The notes under the pieces are model-generated. The model did no database searches, had not been told where the DNA came from, and was given only the letters and a program-made list of their open reading frames with translations. This document shows positions 1 to 6,329 of a stretch of DNA of 10,085 nucleotides, in pieces; position 1 is the first letter of the stretch, and every line of letters starts with the position of its first letter. The stretch is from contig JADFJI010000050.1 in NCBI GenBank assembly GCA_022566235.1, forward strand, positions 1 through 10,085, in the 5' to 3' direction. The position numbers and the translations under genes are program-made. Origin of the DNA: Chloroflexota bacterium. GTDB taxonomy: Bacteria > Chloroflexota > Dehalococcoidia > Plut-88900.

Positions 1-443
1 ATTTCAGCCGATATAATCTTCGAGGAATTTGGCGTCCATCCAGAAGCCAAGGCATTGTCGACGACGGTAGCGCATATCTCGAGGAGTTGCCTATAGATGC
101 CCGAAGAGACGTCAACAATCTCTGTGAATCCCGAGTACCTGTGATTCACTTTCAAATCTGAAAGCCTTTGAAAGTATCTCGCGCCCCCATATTTTGTCCA
201 GTAGCTATCTGCCGTTTTGGGTTTACCACGGGCAGGGAGTTGTTGCCACTCGGCCAACATATGGTCTCTGACTTCTTGGCGTATTTGCGTCCCCCGTTCC
301 CATGCGGGAACAATGTCAGCAAAGTTCTTAACCGGCCAACCCACTGCGTTGAGTCTTTTCCCCACAATTGTCTGTGCGGTCTTCATGTAATCTTTTTGAA
401 GTCCCCCATCCGTCCAGTCCAAAGTGGTCCCCCACCATTTCAT
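1..443 (-). CDS. Unrecognised protein, 3' part cut by left window edge
   Basis: An uninterrupted minus-strand frame of 147 codons runs from an ATG at 443 off the left edge, so its C-terminus is missing. The product starts MKWWGTTLDWTDGG, is rich in Trp, Tyr, Lys and Arg, and looks like a soluble, mixed alpha/beta protein with no signal peptide or membrane segment. A second in-frame ATG at 386 (MKTAQTIVGKR) is the main alternative start. Neither start has a clear Shine-Dalgarno sequence. Base composition is visibly less GC-rich than the genes to the right, which fits an acquired gene. The first 20 bases of the frame overlap the proposed GTG start of the plus-strand gene at 424, so at least one of those starts is wrong or one gene has been disturbed. 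I do not recognise the family. The length of the open frame is the main support. Confidence 0.5.
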   Translation of the reverse strand, partial: MKWWGTTLDWTDGGLQKDYMKTAQTIVGKRLNAVGWPVKNFADIVPAWERGTQIRQEVRDHMLAEWQQLPARGKPKTADSYWTKYGGARYFQRLSDLKVNHRYSGFTEIVDVSSGIYRQLLEICATVVDNALASGWTPNSSKIISAE

Positions 444-933
444 CGAAGAGACGGGTAAGGCCGGGGTTACCAGGCTGATCAACCTGGGGGAACAGGAGGT
501 TCGGATCCGTTTAGGGGCCGGGGCGGTCGTGGACCTTCGCATCGATGGGGACAAACTGATGATAGATAGCCTCGCCGGGGAGCAGATCGGTCAGGTAGAG
601 CAGCGGCTGGCTACGCGCCTTCTGGAGCTGGTCAAAGGCGGAAACAGGTACGAAGGCTCCATCACCAGTTCCGGGGAGGATGGGGTAGCCGTTATTCTCC
701 AAGAGGTGTACCAGGACCCCAGCCAGACCGATAAGGTCTCATTTCCCTCCAAGCCTGCTGATGACTTCCGACCCTACGTTAGGGAGAGCATCAAGAAGTA
801 CGAGCTAGGGGCCAAGACCGCCTGGGGAGATGACGAAGAAGAGGAAGAGGACACCAATTCCGAGGGTGTCACCATAGTCGACGGCCAAAGGGAAGCGCTC
901 CATGTTAGGGATGAGGACGAGGACAACACCTAG
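424..933 (+). CDS. Hypothetical protein with acidic C-terminal tail
   Basis: This frame encodes 169 residues from a GTG at 424. Residues 15-110 alternate strand-like hydrophobic stretches (VRIRLGAGAVVDLRIDG, then EGSITSSGEDGVAVILQEVY) and a helix, suggesting a small compact domain. Residues 135-169 form a very acidic, probably disordered tail containing GDDEEEEED and ending RDEDEDNT. There is no signal peptide, membrane helix or cysteine motif. The GTG start has no ribosome-binding site and falls inside the divergent gene on the other strand. The frame is open back to a TGA at 397, and a GTG at 529 or ATG at 559 could be the real start. The 5' end may therefore be truncated. The family is not recognised; coding is supported by frame length, amino-acid make-up and the strong hairpin just after the stop. 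Confidence 0.6.
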   Translation: MVPHHFIEETGKAGVTRLINLGEQEVRIRLGAGAVVDLRIDGDKLMIDSLAGEQIGQVEQRLATRLLELVKGGNRYEGSITSSGEDGVAVILQEVYQDPSQTDKVSFPSKPADDFRPYVRESIKKYELGAKTAWGDDEEEEEDTNSEGVTIVDGQREALHVRDEDEDNT

Positions 934-964
934 GTAAAGGGCCCGCCCAAGAGGAGAGGTTATA

Positions 965-990
965 TAAGGCCCGGGGTTACCCGGGCCTTA
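965..990 (+). terminator. Strong GC hairpin after the acidic-tail gene
   Basis: An 11-bp perfect stem, TAAGGCCCGGG at 965-975 and its complement at 980-990, closes a GTTA loop 32 bp after the stop at 933. There is no following T-tract, so it is either a non-canonical terminator or an RNA-stabilising 3' structure. Confidence 0.5.
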
Positions 991-1011
991 CCCGCTTCCA
1001 AGAATGAGACA

Positions 1012-1134
1012 CGGGTCCCGGGACCCGCTGCAGGATAGCCGACTTCGATCCCCACCAATCGAAGGAGTGACATTGCGCTGCTTCCACCCTGATCCAGGCA
1101 TCTCCTCTAACCCAACACTATGAGAAAAAGTGTT
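1012..1134 (+). promoter_or_regulatory. Series of dyads in the leader before cysteine synthase
   Basis: Three perfect inverted repeats lie in the spacer upstream of the cysteine synthase. The first is a 16-base palindrome CGGGTCCC/GGGACCCG at 1012-1027. The second is a 7-bp stem CTTCGAT (1043-1049) with ATCGAAG (1058-1064). The third is AACACT (1114-1119) with AGTGTT (1129-1134), 30 bases before the start codon. The last is the best placed for an operator. I see no T-box consensus and no convincing sigma70 promoter, so function is unassigned. Confidence 0.3.
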
Positions 1135-1164
1135 AAACTTGATTGAAGGTTTAGAGGTGACTCG

Positions 1165-2085
1165 TTGCCCCAATCCAAGGCATTCCTGGACTTCCTCTCC
1201 AAATTCCCCCCTCTTCAAGCCATCGGCAACACCCCGCTGGTTAGGCTCGACCTGCCCCTGGACATAGGCGATGCGGAGGTCTTTGCCAAGTACGAACAAG
1301 TCAACCCCGGAGGGTCCATCAAGGATAGGTCAGTTCTGAGGATGCTGGCTGAGGCGGTCCTCTCCGGCGAGCTAACCAGGGATAAGATCATCCTGGACTC
1401 GACGTCGGGAAATGCGGGCATCGCCTACGCAATGATCGGGGCCATCATGGGTTATAAGGTGGAGCTGGTCATGCCCGGCAACGCCAGCGAGGAGAGGAAG
1501 AAGAGGATCGAGGCCCACGGCGCGAACATCGTGCTAACTGACCCCCTGCTTGGCTACGACGAAAGCCTGCGAGAGGTCCAAAGGAGATACCTTCAGAACA
1601 GGGACAAGTACTTCTTCTGCGACCAGTACAAGAACAGGAACAACTGGCTGGCCCACTATGAGGGCACCGGGGAAGAGATACTATCTCAGGTATCGGGAAT
1701 CACCCACTTCGTAGCCGGGGTGGGGACTGGGGGCACCATCACGGGAGTCGGCAGGCGGCTCAAGGAAACAGACCCCAATATCAAGGTGGTGTGCATAATC
1801 CCAGGGGACTGGCGGGGCATCGAGGGCCTCAAACCCCTGGGAGAGGGAGCCATAGTGCCTGAGATATTCGATGAGAGCGTGGTGGACGAAAGGATCGAGA
1901 TAGACGTGGACTCGGCCCACGAGATGTCGAGGCTGCTGGCCTCCAGGGGCATCTTCGTAGGCCAGTCCTCGGGGGCCTATATAAAGGGCGCCTACGATGT
2001 GGCCAGGCGGGTCGGAAAGGGACGCATCGTCACCATCCTCAACGACCTGGGCGAGCGGTACTTCAGCACCGGCATGTGGGACTGA
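1165..2085 (+). CDS. Cysteine synthase (CysK/CysM family, PLP-dependent)
   Basis: This 306-residue fold-type II PLP enzyme should make cysteine in the cytoplasm by replacing the activated hydroxyl of a serine derivative with sulfide or a sulfur carrier. Visible motifs are GNTPLVRL (21-28), the PLP-lysine motif NPGGSIKDR with Lys53, the substrate loop TSGNAG (80-85), the phosphate-binding GTGGT (187-191) and GQSSGA (266-271). Length is normal for the family. The C-terminus, ERYFSTGMWD, resembles the CysM type. The segment RGIEGLKPLGEG (217-228) has Lys223 where, by alignment from memory, mycobacterial CysM has the phosphoserine-recognising Arg220. O-phosphoserine or O-acetylserine could be the donor. 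The TTG start at 1165 is preceded by AGAGGTGA at 1153-1160, and no ATG is better placed. Cystathionine beta-synthase without its CBS domains is the main alternative. Confidence 0.9.
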   Translation: MPQSKAFLDFLSKFPPLQAIGNTPLVRLDLPLDIGDAEVFAKYEQVNPGGSIKDRSVLRMLAEAVLSGELTRDKIILDSTSGNAGIAYAMIGAIMGYKVELVMPGNASEERKKRIEAHGANIVLTDPLLGYDESLREVQRRYLQNRDKYFFCDQYKNRNNWLAHYEGTGEEILSQVSGITHFVAGVGTGGTITGVGRRLKETDPNIKVVCIIPGDWRGIEGLKPLGEGAIVPEIFDESVVDERIEIDVDSAHEMSRLLASRGIFVGQSSGAYIKGAYDVARRVGKGRIVTILNDLGERYFSTGMWD

Positions 2086-2125
2086 CCCCTCCGCCCTGAT
2101 TTCTCGGGCCTGAGTTAACGGGAAA

Positions 2126-2149
2126 CGCCGCTCCGCGGATGAGCCGGCG
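2126..2149. terminator. Imperfect hairpin between convergent genes
   Basis: CGCCGCTC (2126-2133) pairs with GAGCCGGCG (2141-2149) with one bulged G around a 7-base loop, in the spacer between the cysteine synthase stop (2085) and the SPFH gene stop (2241). Its position fits a bidirectional terminator, although there is no T-tract. The rest of the 155-bp spacer shows nothing else. Confidence 0.35.
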
Positions 2150-2240
2150 CCTCCCTCCCGCCCTCAGCATCACATTACACCCGTGACTGCCGTGGCCTTA
2201 TCGGACCTCGCCTATATCCAATGCACGGACTTCGGGCCGG

Positions 2241-3116
2241 CTATTTTGATTCCTCCGAGTCATCCGAGTTGGAGGTCAGATTTAGGAAGGGCTTGAGGAC
2301 ATTGGTGAACTCCATGGGGAAGATGAACTTGGTGGAGGGGCTGGAGCCCAGCTGCTTCAGGGTCTCGAAGTACTGGAGACTCATGGTCTTGGCGTCCACG
2401 TTCTTGGCCACGCCGTAGATCTTGTCCAGGGCGTTGCTAAAGCCCTCGGCGTTGAGGATGGCAGCCTGGCGGGCCCCTTCAGCCTTGAGTATTTCGGCCT
2501 GGCGCTCACCCTCAGCGTTGAGGATGGCGGCCTGCTTCTCGCCCTCTGCCCGGTTGATCTGGGCCTGACGCTGGCCCTCCGACTCGGTGATCTCCGCGGT
2601 CTTGATGGCGGCCGCCGATTTCTCCCGCTCCATGGCAGACTTTACCCCGAGGGGCGGGTCGATCTCGTTAATTGCCACTCCCTGCACCTTGATCCCCCAG
2701 CGTTCCGTATTTTCGTCCAGAGACAGTTGGAGCTGGCTCTGGAGCTTCTCCCGTTCGGACAGCGCCTCGGCCAGGGTGATGTTTCCGACGATGGACCTCA
2801 GCTCGGCAACGGCGAGTTGCTGCACCGCCCTGTCAGGATTCTCCACTTCGATTACAGACCTCTCCGCCATCTCCTCGATCACACGATAGTAGAGAACGAA
2901 ATCCATGTCCACCACCACGTTGTCCTTGGTGATATAGCTCTGAGTTGGCACACGCTCCACCTGCTCCCGGGTATCTACCTTCTGGAAGCTGTCCACAAAA
3001 GGTATCATGAGCCTGAGGCCCGGCCCTCCCAACCCCATGAATTTACCCAATCGAAAGGGGACTAGCCGCTCGTACTGGCGCACTATGACGACAGGAAACA
3101 AAACTGGTGTTGGCAT
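2241..3116 (-). CDS. SPFH/band-7 (stomatin/slipin-like) protein
   Basis: This 291-residue prohibitin-homology protein has the classic opening RQYERLVPFRLGKF (13-26), then GGPGLRLMIPFVD (30-42) and the band-7 core to about residue 165. Four consecutive 11-residue repeats of the form AEG(E/A)(R/K)QAxIL follow at 179-222, a hendecad coiled-coil typical of the oligomerisation arm, then a short tail. SPFH proteins assemble membrane-attached rings and are partners or substrates of NfeD proteases. The N-terminus is unusual: only MPTPVLFPVVIV precedes the band-7 core, shorter than the usual membrane anchor. The start is well fixed by AAAGGAG (3130-3124) seven bases upstream. The gene lies 17 bp after nfeD and is surely co-transcribed with it. 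The alternative label QmcA/paraslipin is possible; the NfeD linkage favours the slipin group. Confidence 0.92.
   Translation of the reverse strand: MPTPVLFPVVIVRQYERLVPFRLGKFMGLGGPGLRLMIPFVDSFQKVDTREQVERVPTQSYITKDNVVVDMDFVLYYRVIEEMAERSVIEVENPDRAVQQLAVAELRSIVGNITLAEALSEREKLQSQLQLSLDENTERWGIKVQGVAINEIDPPLGVKSAMEREKSAAAIKTAEITESEGQRQAQINRAEGEKQAAILNAEGERQAEILKAEGARQAAILNAEGFSNALDKIYGVAKNVDAKTMSLQYFETLKQLGSSPSTKFIFPMEFTNVLKPFLNLTSNSDDSEESK
2451..2582 (-). repeat. Four tandem 33-bp (11-codon) coding repeats in SPFH gene
   Basis: Codons 179-222 encode SEGQRQAQINR, AEGEKQAAILN, AEGERQAEILK and AEGARQAAILN in tandem, followed by a final AEG. The repeat unit is eleven residues (33 bp). It is visible in the DNA as recurring GCCTGGCG/GGCCTGC and CTCAGCGTTGAGGATGG-like blocks on the plus strand. 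It corresponds to the coiled-coil arm. Confidence 0.8.
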
Positions 3117-3134
3117 CCTGAAGCTCCTTTCTTC

Positions 3135-4466
3135 TTATCCCTTACGGACCTTAAGAGTCAGTCCTTTGACCTCAACCACTTCGATCTCCTCGCCCTGAGA
3201 GATCACCTCCTCCGATTGAGACACGGCGCTCCACATCTGGCTGGCCACCTGCACCGTCCCTTTGGGGGACAGATCCGAGGTTACGCGCCCCCTCTGACCT
3301 ACCAGCTCAGCGAGGGCGCTCACATACTTGATGCGCCGTGACCTGGCGACGGCCGTAACCACCACCAGGGAGAACAACGCCATCATAGCCGAAAGGATGC
3401 CCAATAGCCACAGGCTAATCTTCAACACAGGCGCTCCGGGGAAAGACGGCTCACCCACGGAGAACAGAAGCAGGGAGCCGATGATAAAGGCGATGACCCC
3501 CCCCAGCCCCAGGACCCCGAGTCCAGGGACCTGCATCTCCAAGAGGATCAACACCGCCGCCACTATCAGCAACGCAACGCCGGCCCAGTTGAAGGGGAGG
3601 GTCCCCAGGGCCACCAATCCTACGATCATCGCCAGCACCCCACCTACGCCCGGTACGATCAACCCGGGATGCAGCAGCTCTATGAGGATACCAAGGCCCC
3701 CTATGGTCAGGAGTATGCCAATGACATTGGGGTTGGCAACGAAGGAGAAGAACCTCTCGGCGGCGTTCATGCCGATCTCCCTCTTGACCAGGCCCTCGGT
3801 CTCAATCACCACCTCTCCCGCCGCCGTCTGGGCCACCCTGCCATCGAGCTTGGTTAGCAGGTCATCCATGTCTGTGGCGATGAAATCCACGATATTTTGT
3901 TCCACCGCAACCGAAGCGGTGAAGGCTTTGGCCTCGGTAACGGTGCTGACCAGCAGGTCCTTATTCCGGTCCCGCTTTTCGGCGATGCCCTCCATCATGG
4001 CCACGGTTATGTTGGTCGCCTTCTCAGAGAGGGTCTCAGGAAGGTCTTCCCCGCTTGCACCCACGGGGCTGGCGGCCCCGATGGAGGTTCCCTCGGCCAT
4101 AACCGCAAAGTTGGCGGCGACGGTGATGAAGGTCCCAGCCGAGGCGGCTAAGGCCCCTGCCGGGTGTACGTAGACCACCGTCGGTACCCGGGCCCCCAGC
4201 AGCCTCTCGACGATCTTGAACGTGGAGGAGAGGAGGCCTCCCGGGGTGTCCAGCCTTATGACCAAAAGCCGGGCCCCATCCTTTTCGGCCTTGCCGATGC
4301 CCCGGGAGATGTAGCGCTCTGATATCGGGTCTATGGCCCCGTCCACCGTGAGGATGTAGACCTGGTCCTCGGGGCCCTGGGCATGGGCAGGCGAGACGGT
4401 CCCCACAAGACCAAGGCCTATCAGGATACCGAGGAGCATCACCCTGGCTATGGCAAGCCTCTCCAT
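3135..4466 (-). CDS. nfeD: NfeD membrane-bound serine protease (ClpP class)
   Basis: This 443-residue, full-length NfeD has a Sec signal peptide (1-30, cleavage near AHA/Q). A ClpP/crotonase-fold protease domain follows at about 33-210, with the Ser-Lys dyad at Ser109 (in AASAGTF) and Lys149 (in SEKATN), a spacing of 40 that matches the archaeal PH1510 family. Three to five hydrophobic helices span roughly 247-371, and a C-terminal OB-fold NfeD domain spans 384-443 (LVGQRGRVTSDL, ending LKVRKG). The protease domain should face outside the cytoplasm and the OB domain inside. Family members cleave the hydrophobic C-terminus of their stomatin partner, encoded immediately downstream here. The start at 4466 gives a good signal peptide but lacks a nearby Shine-Dalgarno sequence; Met10 is a less likely alternative. 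It is divergent from the M24-fold gene. Confidence 0.95.
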   Translation of the reverse strand: MERLAIARVMLLGILIGLGLVGTVSPAHAQGPEDQVYILTVDGAIDPISERYISRGIGKAEKDGARLLVIRLDTPGGLLSSTFKIVERLLGARVPTVVYVHPAGALAASAGTFITVAANFAVMAEGTSIGAASPVGASGEDLPETLSEKATNITVAMMEGIAEKRDRNKDLLVSTVTEAKAFTASVAVEQNIVDFIATDMDDLLTKLDGRVAQTAAGEVVIETEGLVKREIGMNAAERFFSFVANPNVIGILLTIGGLGILIELLHPGLIVPGVGGVLAMIVGLVALGTLPFNWAGVALLIVAAVLILLEMQVPGLGVLGLGGVIAFIIGSLLLFSVGEPSFPGAPVLKISLWLLGILSAMMALFSLVVVTAVARSRRIKYVSALAELVGQRGRVTSDLSPKGTVQVASQMWSAVSQSEEVISQGEEIEVVEVKGLTLKVRKG

Positions 4467-4473
4467 GTGGGTA

Positions 4474-4479
4474 ATTATA
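4474..4479 (-). promoter_or_regulatory. Possible -10 box (TATAAT) very close to nfeD start
   Basis: A perfect TATAAT lies on the minus strand with only seven bases between it and the nfeD ATG. Transcription from it would begin at or within a base or two of the start codon, giving a leaderless mRNA. This would explain the absence of a well-placed Shine-Dalgarno sequence. No good -35 element is present, so this is tentative. Confidence 0.3.
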
Positions 4480-4816
4480 CATCCACCCCGGACGACCTCA
4501 GCTCTTCCACGCCCAGGTATCCACCCATCCGCCCCTGAAGGAGTAAGCCGATGCCGTCCGCTGCAGGGAAATCGCAGATTCCGTTAAGTCTGGTGTTTTT
4601 GGCACTATTGGATTAGATTTAAAGAAACAGGCGATACCGTTCATTCGACTTTCTCGTTTCCAGCCAAAAACCATCGTTGGCATCATCGAAGCGGGGTTTC
4701 CAAAGCCAGGTCATGGGCCAAGTCGAACGAGAGGCAGTGTCCCTTTCGGTCCCTCGTGTATGGGAAGGGTCGAAGGGAGGTTAGGGTTTTTGAAACTATC
4801 CCCAGGGAGGTGAAAC
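4480..4816. other. Divergent intergenic region between nfeD and M24-fold gene
   Basis: This stretch of about 340 bp has no convincing gene. It contains an AT-richer patch (about 4585-4650) suited to promoters. An 8-bp inverted repeat, TTCGACTT (4644-4651) with AAGTCGAA (4720-4727), could be a loosely spaced operator. The ribosome-binding site GGGAGGTGA (4805-4813) belongs to the gene at 4817. A short minus-strand open frame (4498-4686) has no ribosome-binding site or recognisable content and was not called. Confidence 0.4.
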
Positions 4817-5968
4817 ATGGGACCGGCATTCTCCGAATCAGAGCATCGAGAGCGACTGGATAGAGCCCGGCAGGCCCTGCGAAAGGCCGGCCTGGACGGC
4901 TGCATCTGCATTGCGCCGGAGCATCTCTACTACATCGGCGGCTACGACGCCCATACCCACTTCAGCGAGCAAGCCCTGGTCTTCACCACCGGCGACGACG
5001 AGCCCACCCTAATCATTCGGGAGGTGGATGAGCCCCTGGCCAATGAGACCTCCTGGGTGCGAGACCTGCGGACATACCACTTCGGCTCGGACAACGCCGC
5101 CGAGATCATCGCCGGGGTGGCCAAAGAGAAGGGAATCCTGGGCAAAAAGGTGGGGGTAGACCTGGGCAGCTTCGCCCTGCCGGCGGCCTACGGCCTCAGG
5201 CTGACTAAGGCGCTGGGGGCAACCACCATCGAGGATGCCACCAACGTCATTGGGGAGCTGCGCCTCATCAAGTCGCCCAGGGAGCAGGAGTACATCAGGG
5301 AGGCGGCCCGATACGCCAACGCTGGTATGGAAGCAGCCCTGGCCAAGACCCGGGCGGGGATGACGGAGATACAGCTCGCCGCGGAGATCGACTACGCCAT
5401 GCGCTCCCGGGGCAGCGACTATTCGGCCATGCCTACATGGATCGCCACCGGGCCCAGGACCCCTGGGGGCCACGGCCTGCCCACCGACCGGATGATTGAG
5501 ATGGGGGACCTTATCCACGTGGAGCTCGCCGGTGTGGCACGGCGTTACCAGTGCGTGGCTATGAAGACCTACTCCCTCGGGGAGCCCTCCGCACGGGTCA
5601 GGGACCTCTGCCAGGTGGCCAAGGAATCGCTTCTTGCGGGGTTGGAGGCCATCAAGGTAGGCGGGCCCGTATCCGCATCCGAGGAGGCATCTCTAAGGCC
5701 CCTGGAGAAACGGGGACTGGCCCAGTATGCCCCCATGCGATTTGGAGTGGGAATCTCTGCGGCGTATCCGCCCAGCTGGCTGGACCCTCTGGCCATCATT
5801 CGGGAATCGCCCTACACCTTCCAGGCCGGGATGGTTTTTTACCTGCATACCTGCCTCCAGCTTCCCCAGGAGAATATCGGCATCCTGATAGGCGCAAGCT
5901 ATCTGCTCACAGACCAGGGCCCCGAGCAGCTAAACGATGGCAACCCAGACCTGGCCGTACTTACGTAG
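4817..5968 (+). CDS. M24-fold (creatinase/aminopeptidase P-like) protein lacking metal ligands
   Basis: This 383-residue protein has the two-domain layout of M24B: an N-terminal creatinase domain (about 12-150, ending in the linker GELRLIKSPREQEYIREAA) and a pita-bread domain (about 155-383). The landmarks GPRTPGGHGLPTDRMIEMGDLI (212-233), VGI (311-313), AGMVF (337-341) and the terminal LLTDQGPEQLN align with aminopeptidase P relatives. The five metal-ligand positions appear substituted: Glu236, Val247, Phe309, His344 and Gly359 stand where Asp, Asp, His, Glu and Glu are expected. His219, 17 residues before the first ligand as in E. coli PepP, is retained. It is therefore probably not a dinuclear metallopeptidase. 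It may be a metal-free hydrolase like creatinase, or a binding protein. The start is supported by GGGAGGTGA six bases upstream. The substrate is unknown. Confidence 0.88.
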   Translation: MGPAFSESEHRERLDRARQALRKAGLDGCICIAPEHLYYIGGYDAHTHFSEQALVFTTGDDEPTLIIREVDEPLANETSWVRDLRTYHFGSDNAAEIIAGVAKEKGILGKKVGVDLGSFALPAAYGLRLTKALGATTIEDATNVIGELRLIKSPREQEYIREAARYANAGMEAALAKTRAGMTEIQLAAEIDYAMRSRGSDYSAMPTWIATGPRTPGGHGLPTDRMIEMGDLIHVELAGVARRYQCVAMKTYSLGEPSARVRDLCQVAKESLLAGLEAIKVGGPVSASEEASLRPLEKRGLAQYAPMRFGVGISAAYPPSWLDPLAIIRESPYTFQAGMVFYLHTCLQLPQENIGILIGASYLLTDQGPEQLNDGNPDLAVLT

Positions 5969-5969
5969 A

Positions 5970-6200
5970 ACAGCTTACTCGATGTGCAGGTTTTTGGGCA
6001 CAACAGCAACCAACGTTTACGTCAACCGCTCTCAAATTGCCGTTGCTACGAGAAGAGACTTTCACTTGGACGCGCCGGTTGCCGCTGAGGGGTTGAAGAG
6101 GGGACACAGCCGGGCGTAGCTGAGCGAGCGCAACATCATCCCGAACATAGAAGCTGCTCTGAGCAGGGTCAAGGCGGTGCCCTCATCCGGTAGGTGGTGA
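5970..6200 (+). pseudogene. Possible decayed gene remnant
   Basis: In the frame ending at the TGA at 6198-6200, residues of natural-looking sequence (NVYVNRSQIAVATRRDFHLD, then APVAAEGLKRGHSRA) run to a TAG at 6117-6119. After this the same frame resumes with LSERNIIPNIEAALSRVKAV. The two pieces read like the C-terminal part of one protein with an internal stop. There is no start codon with a ribosome-binding site and I cannot name a family. It may simply be non-coding spacer; low confidence. Confidence 0.2.
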
Positions 6201-6220
6201 CACCATTCTAACCGTCACCA
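6195..6220. promoter_or_regulatory. Candidate operator upstream of hydroxylase promoter
   Basis: A 7-bp inverted repeat, TGGTGAC (6195-6201) and GTCACCA (6214-6220), is separated by 12 bases. It lies about 25 bp upstream of the -35 box of the hydroxylase gene. Placement suits an activator or repressor site; no cognate regulator is evident nearby. Confidence 0.3.
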
Positions 6221-6245
6221 TCATTATGAGGGAGAGCAGAGGCTT

Positions 6246-6274
6246 TTGACGCACCTGTAGGCAGGGACTACAAT
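6246..6274 (+). promoter_or_regulatory. Sigma70-type promoter for HpaB-family gene
   Basis: TTGACG (6246-6251) and TACAAT (6269-6274) are separated by exactly 17 bases, a near-consensus housekeeping promoter. It implies a transcript starting near 6281 with a leader of about 50 bases before the AGGAGA ribosome-binding site at 6318-6323. It is the best promoter match in this gap. Confidence 0.6.
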
Positions 6275-6329
6275 ATCGCGGGCAGACGGGCCCCGGCAAA
6301 ACCAGGACCGGTTTCATAGGAGATGGAGA

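Noticed and set aside
965..1064. tRNA or riboswitch in the GC-rich hairpins before cysteine synthase
   Set aside because: No T-arm consensus, acceptor pairing, SAM-box or T-box core could be found.
2451..2582. Tandem DNA repeat as a possible CRISPR or minisatellite
   Set aside because: The 33-bp periodicity encodes in-frame hendecad repeats of the SPFH coiled-coil arm.
3328..4173. 281-codon plus-strand open frame inside nfeD
   Set aside because: It is antisense to a complete NfeD with catalytic residues; the composition (Met/Ser/Thr/Pro-rich) is that of a shadow frame.
5009..5518. Long minus-strand frame opposite the M24-fold gene
   Set aside because: Gly/Pro/Arg-rich shadow translation opposite a conserved protein.
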